Source: Sepiola atlantica
Taxonomy: Eukaryota; Mollusca; Cephalopoda; Sepiida; Sepiolidae
Length of the DNA stretch: 64,000 nt
Direction of reading: 5' to 3'
Assembly (NCBI GenBank): GCA_963556195.1
Contig: CAUVYP010000262.1
Location: 1,900,701 to 1,964,700 of the forward strand
Position numbers and translations under genes: made by a program
Notes under the pieces: generated by a model
The model's database searches: none
Seen by the model: the letters and a program-made list of their open reading frames with translations, nothing else
Told to the model about the DNA's origin: nothing
Shown here: in pieces, positions 1-10,518 of the stretch
How positions within the stretch are numbered: position 1 is the first letter of the stretch
How the letters are laid out: each line of letters starts with the position of its first letter

Positions 1-592
1 ACGTACCTATCGCCACCCCTGAATGCTAAATACGTACCTATCGCCGCCCCAGTGCGAATGCTTAATATGTACCTATCACCGCCCCATTGCGCGTGCTATA
101 TACGTACCTATCGCCGCCCCGTTGCGCATGCTATATACGTACCTATCCCCGCCCCACTGTGCGTGCTATATACGTACCGATCGCCGCCCTGGAGCGCATT
201 CTAAATACATACCTATCACCGGCCTGGTGCACATGCTGTATACGTACTTATTGCCGTCCATGTGCACATGCTATATACGTACCTATCGACGACCCAGTGT
301 GCATACAACATATGTACATATCGCTGCCTCAGTGCGAATACTAAATATGTACATATCGCCGCCCCGTTGCGAATGCTAAATACGTATCTATCGCCACCCC
401 GGTGCGAATGCTAAATACGTACCTATCGTTACCCCGGTGTGAATGCTAAATACGTACCTATCGGCACCCCTATGCACTACTATATACATACCTATTGCCA
501 CTCCAGTGAACATACTATGTATATACCTATCGCCGGCCCGGTGCGCATACTATATACATACCTATCACCGCCCTAGTGTGCATACTATATTT
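1..592 (-). repeat. 35-bp minisatellite, ~17 copies (Helitron-internal array, minus orientation)
   Basis: Units of 35 bp carry the core ACGTACCTATCGCCGCCCC followed by a variable GTGCGNATGCTAWAT tail. A representative unit lies at 36-70. The reverse complement of the same monomer recurs at 31489-32690, 36099-37300 and 54903-55224, and this orientation recurs at about 5746-5904, 10359-10518 and 25238-25394. In the right half of the window the array lies inside Helitrons just upstream of the 3' terminus, so this copy marks a minus-oriented Helitron 3' region. Open frames across it come from the repeat and are not genes. Confidence 0.93.
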
Positions 593-642
593 TTTTGGCA
601 CCACCCAAGAAAACTTTTTTTTTCATCTTCCCACATACTTGT

Positions 643-1135
643 GATTGTCCTTGTGATTTATTAATGGTCATGGCAAAGCTGAGTCGGATCGGAAATTGTA
701 GCCTTTCAAATTCAAATGGCAAGTCAGTTGGTATTCTTGGTATGAAGCAGTTTACTCCTGCATATTTTCCAGACATAATTGTTGCTTCTACGACATGGTG
801 CATCATACTTTTTATGATGAGTCTCGTGCCATTGCAGAGTTTTGGTGGATCGAGATTACGAAGCAGTATGATTGGTGCTCCAAGCTTCAGTAACAGAGTA
901 TGTGGAGGAGTTCCTGGTGGTTAGAGACTGTTAAGAAACTCCGTGGAATAATTCACGGTTTCTTCCTGCGAACAAACAGTATCAACAGAAATATATGACT
1001 TGCTTTCTCCGGGTAACATATTCAGAAGCATGAGATTCATTTCTTTCACAGAGTCATTTGTTGGTGCTAAAATCGCTCGATCACAGAGCCAATTGCTATC
1101 AGTGTGCTCGTTATGAATTTCTGGAAATATTATAT
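643..1135 (-). pseudogene. Helitron Pif1-type helicase C-terminal fragment, truncated (copy 1)
   Basis: Read on the minus strand, this encodes the end of a Helitron RepHel helicase. In order it shows an APTND segment, the [19 protein letters not shown] motif and the [15 protein letters not shown] motif that precedes the last helicase motif. Two lesions are visible. An in-frame TAA lies at 921-923. The coding match stops at 642, where it runs into a T-rich linker (593-641) and then the 35-bp minisatellite, so the final [11 protein letters not shown] segment is missing. The copy at 19262-19909 is collinear, carries the same stop and retains that segment. The family unwinds DNA during rolling-circle transposition; this fragment cannot. 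Confidence 0.88.
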
Positions 1136-1420
1136 TTCTAGGGACCGTTATACTTTAGAAGCACCAACATTCCTCGGGGGACCGTCATACTTTAGAAGCA
1201 TCAACATTTGTGGGGACCGTTATACTGTAGAAGCACCAATATTTCTAGGGATCGTTATACTTTAGAAGCACCAACGTTCCTGGGGAGGGACCATTATACT
1301 TTAGAAGCACCAATATTTCTAGGGACCGTTATACTTTAGAAGCATCAACATTCCTGGAGACCATTATACTTTAGAAGCACCAATATTTCTAGGGACCGTT
1401 ATACTTCAGAAGCCCCTACA
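1136..1420. repeat. ~35-39-bp minisatellite (GGGACCGTTATACTTTAGAAG), ~8 copies
   Basis: Eight degenerate units of the form GGGACCGTTATACTTTAG-AAGCACCAATATTTCTA follow the helicase fragment directly. Spacing between GGGACC starts is mostly 35 bp, with 37 and 39 bp variants. An almost identical array lies at 19910-20195 beside the second helicase fragment. No function is evident. Confidence 0.85.
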
Positions 1421-1673
1421 TTACTTTGCAAATCAAGTAGGCCTCCTGAGAACTACTGACATCACTCTTACCGGTTGCCTTCCTATGTTGTTATTGATGC
1501 ATCCGGACAGAAGTTATGGGACGACCTGATACAACCGGACACAATTTAGGGCAAGACGGGTACATCCGGCAAGGGATTATGCAGCATGTTTAGGGAGTCA
1601 GCATTTTTATAAAGCTATTACATAAATACATTGGATAATTTCCAAATTACTACTGATTAACGTTAAAAAAATT
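1421..1673 (-). mobile_element. Helitron 5'-region fragment with CCGGATGTACCCG motif
   Basis: Positions about 1495-1585 are the reverse complement of a block at 33272-33358, 33431-33500, 37882-37968 and 38041-38110, and match 20275-20355 in the same orientation. The shared core reads CCCTTGCCGGATGTACCCG on the minus strand, followed by TCTTGCCCTAAATTGTGTCC. In the right half this block lies ~300 bp inside the Helitron 5' end, so here it is a 5'-region remnant next to a helicase tail, which implies internal deletion. The last ~70 bases are AT-rich leader that is duplicated with the following satellite. Confidence 0.7.
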
Positions 1674-3204
1674 GATATGTATCATGGATATGTATCATGT
1701 ATCATTTATATGTATCATGTATATGTATCATGTATCATGTATATATATCGTGTATCATGTATATGTGTCATGTGTATGTATCATGTATACATATATGTAT
1801 CATGTATAGGTATATATATATATATATCATGTATCGTGGATATGTATATGTATCATGTATGATGGATATGTATCATATATCATGTATCATGGATATGTAT
1901 CATGTATATGTATATGTATCATGGGTATGTATCAATGATATATATCATAAATGTGTATCATCTATCCTTGATATGTATCATGTATATGTATCATGGATAT
2001 GTATCATGTATCATGGATATGTATATGTATCATTGATATATATATGTTTCATGGACATGTATCATGTATATGTATCATGGATATATATATGTTTCATGGA
2101 TATGTATCATGTGTATGTATCATGTATCATACATATGTATCATGTATCATGTACCATAGATATGTGTTATGTATCATAGATATGTTTCATGTATCATGTA
2201 TCATGGATATGTATCATGGATAGGTATATGTATCATGGATATGTATCTTGTATATGTATCATGTATCTTGGATATGTATGATGGATCATGGATATTTATC
2301 ATGAATATGTATCATGTATCATATATATGTATCATTTAACATATATCATATATATGAATCATGTATCATAGATATGTATTATGGATCATAGATATGTATC
2401 ATGGATATGTATCATGTATCATATATATTTATCATGTATCATAGATGCGTTATGTACCAGAGATATTATCATGTATCATGGATATGTATCATGGATATAT
2501 ATCATGGATATGTATCATGTATCTTGGATATATATCATGGATATGTATCATTGATATGTATAATGTATCACTGATATGTATATTTATCATTGATATGTAT
2601 CATGTACCATGGATAGGTATCATAGATATGTATCATGTAGCAAGGATATGTATCATGTATCAAGGATATGTATCTTGGATATGTATCATGTATCATAGAT
2701 ATGTATGATGGATATGTATGATAGATATGTATAATGTATCATAGATATGTATCATGGATATTTATCATGTATCACGGATATGTATCATGGATATGTATCA
2801 TGTACCATAGATATGTATCATGTATATATATCATTGATATGTATCATGTATCACGGATATGTATCATGGATATGTATCATTTGTCATTGATATTTATTAT
2901 GGATATGTATAATGTATATGTATCATGGATATGTATCATGTATCATGGATATGTATCGTGAATATGTATCATAGATATGTATCATGGATATCTATCATGT
3001 ATCATAGATGTGTATCATATGTATCATAGATATGTATCATGGATATGTATTATGTATCATGGATATGTATCATAGATATGTATCATGTATAATAGATACT
3101 TATCATGTATCATGGATATGTATCATGTATCATAGATATGTATCATGGATATGTACCATAGATATGTATTATGTATCATAGATATGTATCATGTATCATA
3201 GATA
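1674..3204. repeat. GATATGTATCATG satellite
   Basis: A degenerate array made of GATATGTATCATG and GTATCAT modules with local TA-rich expansions. It recurs at 20449-22146 and 22430-23741. Long open frames rich in M, Y, H, V, S, C and I are a by-product of the short repeat, which rarely makes stops. No gene is seen. Confidence 0.93.
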
Positions 3205-5063
3205 TTCTTCATCATTTTCAATCCCATCATGGTATTCTTCATCATTTTCAATCCTCTCATGATATTCTTCATCATTTTCAATCCTCTCATGATATTCTTC
3301 ATCATTTTCAATCCCTTCATGGTATTCTTCATCATTTTCAATCCTCTTATAATATTCTTCATCATTTTCAACTCTCTCATGATGTTCTTTCATAATTTTC
3401 CATTACCATCATGGTATTCTTCAGCATTTTCAATACTCTCATGATATTCTTTATGATTTTTAATCTCCTTGTGAAATTCTTCATCATTTTCAATCCTCTC
3501 ATCATATTCTTCATCATTTTCAATCCTCTCATGGTATTCTTCATCATTTTCAATCCCCTCATGATATTCTTCATCATTTTCAATCCTCTCATGATATTCT
3601 TCATCATTTTCAATCCTCTCATGATATTCTTCATCATTTTCAATCCTCTCATGATATTCTTCATCATTTTGAATCCTCTCATGATATTCTTTATCATTTT
3701 CAATCCGTTCATGATGTTCTTAATCATTTTACATCTTCTCATGATGTTCTTCATCATTTTAAATCCTCTCATGATGTTCTTAATCATTTTCAATCCTCTC
3801 ATGATGATCATCATTTTCAATCCTCTCATGATATTCTTCATTATTTTCAATCCTCTCATGATAGTCTTCATCATTTTCAATCCTTATGATATTCTTCATC
3901 ATTTTCAATCCTCTCATGATATTCTTCATCATTTTCAATCCCATCATGGTATTCTTCATCATTTTCAATCCTAATCATGATTTTCTTCATCATTTTCCCT
4001 CCGCTCATGATGTTCTTCATCATTTTCAATCCTCTCATTATATTCTTCAGCATTTTCAATCCTCTCATGATATTCTTCATCATTTTCAATCCTTTCATGA
4101 TATTCTTAATCATTTTCAATCCTCTCATGATATTCTTCATCATTTTCAATCCTCTCATGATATTCTTCATCATTTTCAATCCTCTCATGATATTCTTCAT
4201 CATTTTCAATCCTCTCATGATATTCTTCATCATTTTCAATCCTTTCATTATATTCTTCATTTTCAATCCTCTTATGATGGTCTTAATCATTTTACATCTT
4301 CTCATGATATTCTTCATCATTTTCAATCCTCTCATGATATTTTTCATCATTTTCAATCCCTTCATTGTATTTTCAATCCTCTCATGGTATTTTTCATCAT
4401 TTTCAACCCCCTCATGATATTCTTCATCATTTTCAATTCTCTCATGATGTTCTTGATAATTTTCAATCCTCTCATGATGTTCTTCATCATTTTCAATCCC
4501 CTCTTGGTATTCTTCAGCATTTTCAATCCTCTCATAATATTCTACATATTATTCAATCCTCTCATGGTATTCATCAGCATTTTCAATCCTCTCATTGTAT
4601 TCTTCATCATTTTCAACCCCCTCATGATATTTTTCATCATTTTCAATCCTCTCATGATGTTCTTCATCATTTTCAATCCTCTCATGATATTCTTCAGCAT
4701 TTTCAATCCTCTCATCGTATTCGTCATCATTTTCGACCCGTTCATGATATTCTGCATCATTTTCAATACCATCATTTTATTCTTCATCATTTTCAATCCT
4801 CTCATGATATTCTTCATCATTTTCAATCCTTTCATGATATTCTTCATCATTTTCAATCCACTCATGATATTCTTCATCATTTTCAATCCTCTCACTCTAT
4901 TATTCATCATTTTCAATCACTTTATTCTTCTTCATTTTTAATCCCCTTATGATATTATTAATCATTTTCAATCCTCACATGATATTCTTAATCATTTTCA
5001 ATCCTCTCATGGTATTCTTCATTATTTTCAATCCCATCATGATATTTTTCCTCATTTTCAATC
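3205..5063. repeat. 30-bp minisatellite (TTCTTCATCATTTTCAATCC), ~60 copies
   Basis: The near-perfect period is 30 bp: ATTCTTCATCATTTTCAATC followed by CTCTCATGAT. Thirty is divisible by three and the unit has few stops, so several frames on both strands stay open for hundreds of codons and give decapeptide repeats. Short indels move the open frame from one register to another, as expected of non-coding repeats. The array recurs at 22147-22386 and 23742-24557. Confidence 0.93.
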
Positions 5064-5456
5064 GCCAAATACAAGGAGGCCTCTAGAGCTATACTAAAAT
5101 AACTCTCGCTTATTCCCCTATCTTTTATCAGGGCAATAGTCTGAAGAAAAATGCAAAATAAACAATAATAACGTGACGATAGCATGAAATAATATCCGAA
5201 CCTATCACTATGACGTCATGTACCTATCTATGTGACGTCATGTGCACAAGATAACATTAAAAATCGTGATCACATTAAACGAAAAAATGGCTATTTAACC
5301 CCTTAAAAATGAATCTTTTTTTTAATGTTTCGATATTATTTTCTCGAGGTTATGATGGTTAAAATAATATCTAATTCGGAGGTGTTTGTTTAGTATTTTA
5401 CAAGCCTTAGCGTTACATACATATCACAGATTTTTGCCTTATATATATTGAGAAGA
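5064..5456. other. Unique spacer between minisatellite and Helitron 3' end
   Basis: Non-repetitive AT-rich DNA with two TGACGTCA-like palindromes near 5210 and 5226. It is collinear with 24558-24950 with only scattered substitutions, so it belongs to the duplicated block. I see no gene. Confidence 0.6.
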
Positions 5457-5745
5457 CTAGCAGGGCTACCCGGCGTTGCTCGGGTTATAGAATAGAAGAA
5501 AAATCGCGTGTGTAACATCTTTATATTCAAACTTCTATTTCTCTCCCTTTCTCTATAGCCGTCTCTTTATCTTTCTACTTTTCTCTTCTCTGGTCGCCCA
5601 ATTTCACAGCTACTTTCTCATTTTGCTTTTGCGAAAGCTGTTTCTTCCCCACCATTCCTCTTACGTTGGCCAGGGCAAAAGTATGACATATTTCTATAAA
5701 AACTACCACCTCTGTCTGCGCCTTCTATATAGGTACATAATATAT
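5457..5745 (-). mobile_element. Helitron 3' terminus (minus orientation)
   Basis: On the minus strand the block ends ACCCGAGCAACGCCGGGT-AGCCCTG-CTAG. That is a short GC hairpin (ACCCG/CGGGT), a short spacer and CTAG, followed by host T. This matches the known Helitron 3' signature of a subterminal hairpin, CTRR and insertion before T. The ~280 bp upstream match 10073-10358 and 24951-25237, and match the plus-strand ends at 32690-32967 and 37300-37577 in reverse complement. Confidence 0.85.
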
Positions 5746-5904
5746 AAGTACCTATCGCCACTCTGGTGTGAATGCTAAATCCGTATCTATTGTCGCCCAG
5801 GTGCGCATGGTATCTACGTACTTATCGCCATCCCTGTTCACATGCTATATACGTACCTATTACAGCCCCGGTGCGCATACTATATACGTACCTATTGGCG
5901 TTGC
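5746..5904 (-). repeat. 35-bp minisatellite, ~4.5 copies
   Basis: This is the same monomer as at 1-592, directly internal to the Helitron 3' terminus, the position it holds in every complete end in this window. Beyond it the sequence matches the other copies only to about 5970 (GATGTCACGTACATGGTT) and then diverges. Confidence 0.85.
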
Positions 5905-6136
5905 ACGGCGATCACTTTTCCAGTCGCCCAATTTCCACAGTTGCCAGGAGTAAAAGATGTCACGTACATGGTTAACAACAACAGGAGAATTGCACCCGTA
6001 TTTATAGGTGAAATTACTCCCACTTTTCCCTACTCATTCCTGACTATAAAAGTCATTCCTTCTTTGTAACTCATGTTGGCCACATATCCCCCAAACGCTG
6101 AGCACACAATCAGTAAGTACCACCCTTTTTTTTTTC

Positions 6137-6962
6137 ACATTAATAAAGACATATCTGCATTGTGTATGTGACCGGGATGGAACAAAGATATCGGAAACCA
6201 AAAATTACGAAAATTGATCAAGTATTTTTTTTTAATCACAGAAAAACCACATTTTACGATTCTTGTTGTTCGAGACGCCATCTTGGCAATTACACATACG
6301 CCACCATACGTCAAAGGGCTGCAACTAAGGGCAGGCAACCGAGCGTTAGAAAAAACCGCTAAAAACCGCCAAAAAGCCGTCAAATTTTGTGGATTTGGCT
6401 TTTTTTAGCAGTTTCACTACGAACAGTTCAATACGAACCAATAACAACCAATAAAATAAAATATTTTTAAACATTTATTAACGTCAACTGGTATTAAAAA
6501 ATATATATATTTTATGTCTGTACAGGATACAGTTCGGAAATTTGGGAAAATAAGAACAGGTCTGAGAGCCAGAAAGCAAATTCTGCGAGTGCATGAAGTC
6601 CACTACTTTATTTTTACTGCGTAATAAATAGCAAAGCTCCCCCATGTTCAGTTGATTCACGTTCATTTTCTTTTTTTGTAATTCTGTAGAAGATTTGTTA
6701 TGGCCCCTTAGAGTAACTTTCCTAAAAAATATAGGTAAAAGTCAAGAATGCTTTAAAAAGGCCAAATCCACAAGTTTTGGCCCTTTTATCTCCGTTGTTT
6801 AGCGGTGATGCATCTTGAAAATCGAACATCGAAACAAAACAACACAATTTTTGTTTTTGTGATAAAAAAAAAAACTACTTGATCAATTTTCGTAATTTTT
6901 GGTGTATGATATCTTTGTTCCATCCCGGTCACATACATACTACACTTATGTCTTCATTATTT
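6137..6962. mobile_element. Foldback / MITE-like element with long inverted arms
   Basis: The arms at about 6140-6240 and 6880-6958 are imperfect inverted repeats sharing TATGTGACCGGGATGGAACA and AATTACGAAAATTGATCAAG. A further inner pair shares GTGGATTTGGC near 6390 and 6760. No transposase is present. The ~0.8-kb size and long arms fit a non-autonomous DNA transposon; the superfamily is unresolved because I cannot fix the exact ends or target duplication. Confidence 0.65.
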
Positions 6963-7590
6963 ATTTTCGGTCCGGACACCATCAGCACAAGCGCCGAAAA
7001 ATGTTCTATTAATTGAACGCATGACTTCTTATTTAAAAAATCTATACAAGAGCCGAAATTTTCTCGTGTTCGAAGAGATACACCTGAAGAAAGCCGGAGG
7101 TCACAGCAGCCGAAACGTTGTGATGAGAAATGTAGTCCGAATAACCAAAATTATACAAATCACAAGTTCGTATAACATGGCCGCCAAGTGTAACGGTTTA
7201 GATCGACCGGAATGTGATGAACGAAAAACAAACCCTGCACAGAAAGCAGTAAGCAATAAAGTTTACAAGAAGTGTTAATAATAAAAAAAAAAAGTATTCG
7301 TTAACACAAAATTATTTTTATACCTAATTTAAATTTTTGAAATAAAATGTATATTTATAATTACACACGGCTAATTACACATGACTGAGTAAGTACAAAA
7401 TAATGCTTTTACATGAAAATAATTAACTGCATCGGCCTTTAACTAAAATTGCACCAAATATATATATATATATATATATATATTCAAGATTTTAGAGTGG
7501 GGATCACTTTCCTTTATAAATTTAACGTAAAATGAGCACCCGTTTCTTGGCCACTTAGCGTAAACGAGACATGTAACCGACTTGAGTTTT
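6963..7590. other. Unassigned AT-rich interval with (TA)n tract
   Basis: A frame from 7021 to 7278 would give an 85-residue basic peptide with no domain I recognise. It contains an ACCTGAAGAAAGCCGGAGG...CCGAAACGTT stretch of the kind seen near retroelement remnants. A pure TA tract lies at about 7458-7483. No gene can be supported. Confidence 0.4.
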
Positions 7591-7597
7591 TAATTTT

Positions 7598-8660
7598 GTG
7601 GGTGGGGGGATTTAAAAAAAAATAAAAACACGTAAAAATTTAGGCAATTCAATTTTTTTGCCGAAAATTTTTTTTTTTCGGCAAAAAAAGTTTACTATAT
7701 AAAGATGGCGTCAACAGACAACAACAAAAAACACACCACGTGACAACAAAAACGCGAAGCGAACAAGCTTCGCGTTTTTGTTGTCACGTGGTGTGTCTTT
7801 TTTTTTTACCGGGACCCATAATCAAAGCGGCGTTTTTTTTTTAGTTTTGTTCTTTTGCTTGACTGAAATATGAAAAATTGGGGTTAGGTTTAGGGTTACG
7901 GTATGGAATTTTTTTACAGAAACAGGGGGAAAAAAACATTACGGTGTGATGAATGAAAATAATATGTAAATAAAAGCACAATGACATGTAAATAAAAAGA
8001 AAATGATTTTATTTCTTTTGCTTAAAATGTAGTTTTGTTTTGTTCTTTTGCTTTGCTGAAAAACGAAAACGAGGCGGTAAGAGTATACGAATTTACTGAT
8101 GGCTATATTCTGCGATGCGGAATTAAAGTATGCAGGAAAAAAATAACACGAAGACGTTTTCAACGCTTTAGTAAATAAAATTAGCCATTTGTATCCTGTT
8201 TAAATTTACGTGTTTGTTTTTTTTTATTTTACATTTTCATTCAATAGCGTTTACATTTTTGCGAAATTTAGATTATTGGTTTCTTTATATTTTTATTTTG
8301 TATTTGCACCCAATGGCGCTTTTATTTATGCGCTTCCGCTTGTCTTCACTTCCGTTTGTTGGCGTATGCGTATACTCTTACCAAAATAGCACTTTTAACG
8401 GATTATAATAATTAATAAATGTCACAGGTAACTTGGAAATTCTGTTTTATCGGCTACGGTAACTTTTATTTGTTGTATATTTGTTTTGTTTTTTGCGTTT
8501 TCGTTTGAGTGCTATTGTAAAAGATACCCAATTTTATTTTTTGGGGGAGGGCGGTTAGGGTTAGTGTTTATTAAATAAATAACCCCCAAATAATAAATTG
8601 GCTAAATTTCTACGTATTTTTATTAAGTAAAAAAAAATCCCCCCACAAAATCTAAATTGC
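7598..8660. mobile_element. Foldback element (inverted arms ~60 bp)
   Basis: The left arm at about 7598-7655 (TGTGGGTGGGGGGATTT then ACGTAAAAATTTAGGCAATT) pairs with the reverse complement of about 8597-8652 (ATCCCCCCACAAAA, CTAAATTTCTACG). An additional inverted pair, GGTAAGAGTATACG at 8078-8092 and CGTATACTCTTACC at 8368-8381, lies inside. No coding capacity is seen. It contains the perfect hairpin at 7731-7796. Confidence 0.5.
7731..7796. repeat. Perfect 30-bp inverted repeat with 6-nt loop
   Basis: The arms at 7731-7760 and 7767-7796 are exact reverse complements over 30 bp around the loop GAACAA. Each arm contains CACGTG and CGCGAAGC. A smaller hairpin (TTTTTTGCCGAAAA / TTTTCGGCAAAAAA) lies just upstream at about 7657-7690. 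A perfect palindrome this long is either very recent or under selection or conversion. Confidence 0.9.
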
Positions 8661-8689
8661 CTAAATATCTACGTTTGGGTATATGTTAC

Positions 8690-9560
8690 GACGCTCAGCA
8701 GAGTCGCGAACGGGGTCCAAAAAAAGAACGAGAAAGGGTTTAAAAGCATAAATTTGCAACAAGTGAAGTTGACCTGCGACGAGAATAGATATTTTTCTAT
8801 TTACCTATGTAATTTGTTTTTATTTTTACGTATTATAAATGGGTTTTTATTAGATGTAAAAAAAAAAAATGTATTGTTTTTTTCCCAAAGGCTTGCACAA
8901 AATTCAAGATGGCGCTTAGCTTCGAATAACTTCAGGATGAAAAAAGAGTAAAATAAAAAAAAAATGACTTACTGTATAACTAACACTAGGTCGAGGGAGC
9001 TTGCCACTCTGACTTCGGGTTAGTGGTAGGGTAGGTCATTTCGTTTTAATTATTTTTTAAGTAATCAAGCCTCGCCAACAACAGAGGACCCAGCTGCTAT
9101 TTTGAACAAAATCTTATTTTGAAATAAAATAAAAATTGAAGTTTCTCAATTTTTTAAGTATACAGGTCGGTAGAAAATTTTATTTTCTCTGCTGTTACTA
9201 TACTGCATGGTACGATAGTAAAGATGTGTCAGCCATTCGTTATTATTAATTCATTGATAAAAAAAAAAATGGCTGACATGTCATGACTCTTGACACTTAT
9301 TAGAAACTAATTTTGAAGCCTTTAGATTGAAACTTGTTGAATAGAGAGTAGTTTCTGGATTGAATTAAAGTTTAAAGATCAAGTATTCTAGTCCATAAAT
9401 TAAAGAAGGAACTACCAACTCAGATTCATTGAATTTTTGGTACTTGTAATGAAGAAGTACCCAAATGAGGCAGACATTTTTTCACAGATAGTTTTGTCCT
9501 GTTTTTTGTAGCAGTGACAATTTAAAGTTGTCCTTTTAAAATTATGCCATGCAAAATATT
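8690..9560. other. AT-rich interval, no gene seen
   Basis: Poly-A and poly-T tracts dominate. A short inverted pair (GTGTCAGCCATT near 9226, AATGGCTGACA near 9270) is the only structure. No frame above ~65 codons has recognisable content. Confidence 0.4.
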
Positions 9561-9820
9561 TTTGTACATAGAAGCACCATTTTTTTCTGAAAGTTTTTTC
9601 AGCATTTTTAGAGGGGAGGGATACTTGGGGTTTTTTTTTAACCTTAACCTAATCTAGTGTTTGTATTCGACAAAAAAAAAGCATATAAAAAATTATATGC
9701 TTTTTTTTTTTTCAAATACAAAAACTAGGTTAAGGTTAATAAAAAAAACCCAACTATCCCTCCCCCCAAAAAAATGCTGAAAAAACTTCCAAAAAAATGG
9801 CGCGTTCTATACATGGAAAA
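9560..9820. mobile_element. Palindromic MITE-like element
   Basis: The whole ~260 bp folds back on itself around a centre at 9690/9691 (GCATATAAAA/AATTATATGC). The arms share CCATTTTTTT, AGTTTTTTCAGCATTTTT, GGGGAGGGATA and TTAACCTTAACCTA in inverse order. No loop-encoded gene exists. Such full palindromes are typical of the smallest non-autonomous DNA elements. Confidence 0.75.
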
Positions 9821-10072
9821 TGCAATCCCAAAGGAAAACTCTTGTTTATACTTACGTATCAGGCAAAAAGAAGTATCCTCAGCAAAAATTATGAAAAATG
9901 ATCGATTAGAATTTTAATTAAAAGTAAACATCGGTTTCATCTTATTTTACTGACTGCCATTGATTTATTACTTGTTAATGACAGACTGACTTATCGACAC
10001 CTGAATTTCGTGTTTTTCGCTCAAATCAATGGCGGAACACTAAAAAACGATATAACTGATTTTTATTTTTAA

Positions 10073-10358
10073 TTAGCAGGGCTACCCGGCGTTGCTCAGG
10101 TTATAAAATAGAAGAAAAATCGCGTGTGTAACATCTTTATATTCAAACTTCTATTTCTCTCCCTTTCTCTATAGTCGTCTCTTTATCTTTCTACTTTTCT
10201 CTTCTCTGGTCGCCCAATTTCACAGCTACTTTCTCATTTTGCCTTTTGCGAAAGCTGTTTCTTCCCCACCATTCCTCTTACATTAGCCAGGGCAAAAGTA
10301 TGACATATTTCTATAAAAAGTACCACCTCTGTCTGCGCCTTCTATATAGGTACATAAT
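10073..10358 (-). mobile_element. Helitron 3' terminus (minus orientation, CTAA variant)
   Basis: This is the same ~280-bp terminal block as at 5457 and 24951, but on the minus strand it ends CTAA, followed by TTAAAA. CTAA still fits the CTRR rule. The flank differs from that at 5457, so this is an independent insertion or a different break of the family. Confidence 0.8.
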
Positions 10359-10518
10359 ATATAAGTACCTATCGCCACTCTGGTGTGAATGCTAAATCCG
10401 TATCTATTGTCGCCCAGGTGCGCATGGTATCTACGTACTTATCGCCATCCCTGTTCACATGCTATATACGTACCTATTACAGCCCCGGTGCGCATACTAT
10501 ATATGTACCTATTGGCGT
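10359..10518 (-). repeat. 35-bp minisatellite, ~4.5 copies
   Basis: The Helitron-internal 35-bp monomer, in the same place relative to the 3' terminus as at 5746-5904 and 25238-25394. Confidence 0.85.

Noticed and set aside
1..592. CRISPR-like array of 35-bp repeats
   Set aside because: Repeats are directly contiguous, with no unique spacers, in a eukaryotic context.
1674..3170. Open frames rich in Met, Tyr, His and Cys
   Set aside because: They follow from the low-complexity GATATGTATCATG satellite. Frames shift between copies with no conservation of protein.
3205..5063. Long open frames on both strands encoding a repeated decapeptide
   Set aside because: The 30-bp period is a multiple of three and the unit lacks stops in several frames. 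Indels switch frames freely and both strands are equally open, so this is a minisatellite, not a protein.
7075..7130. Hammerhead ribozyme (CTGAAGA...CCGAAACG core)
   Set aside because: The stretch between the two core motifs does not form a convincing stem II, and no matching stem I/III with a cleavage site was found. It is more likely a retroelement remnant.
7021..7278. 85-residue open frame
   Set aside because: No recognisable domain, in transposon-rich DNA, with no support beyond being open.
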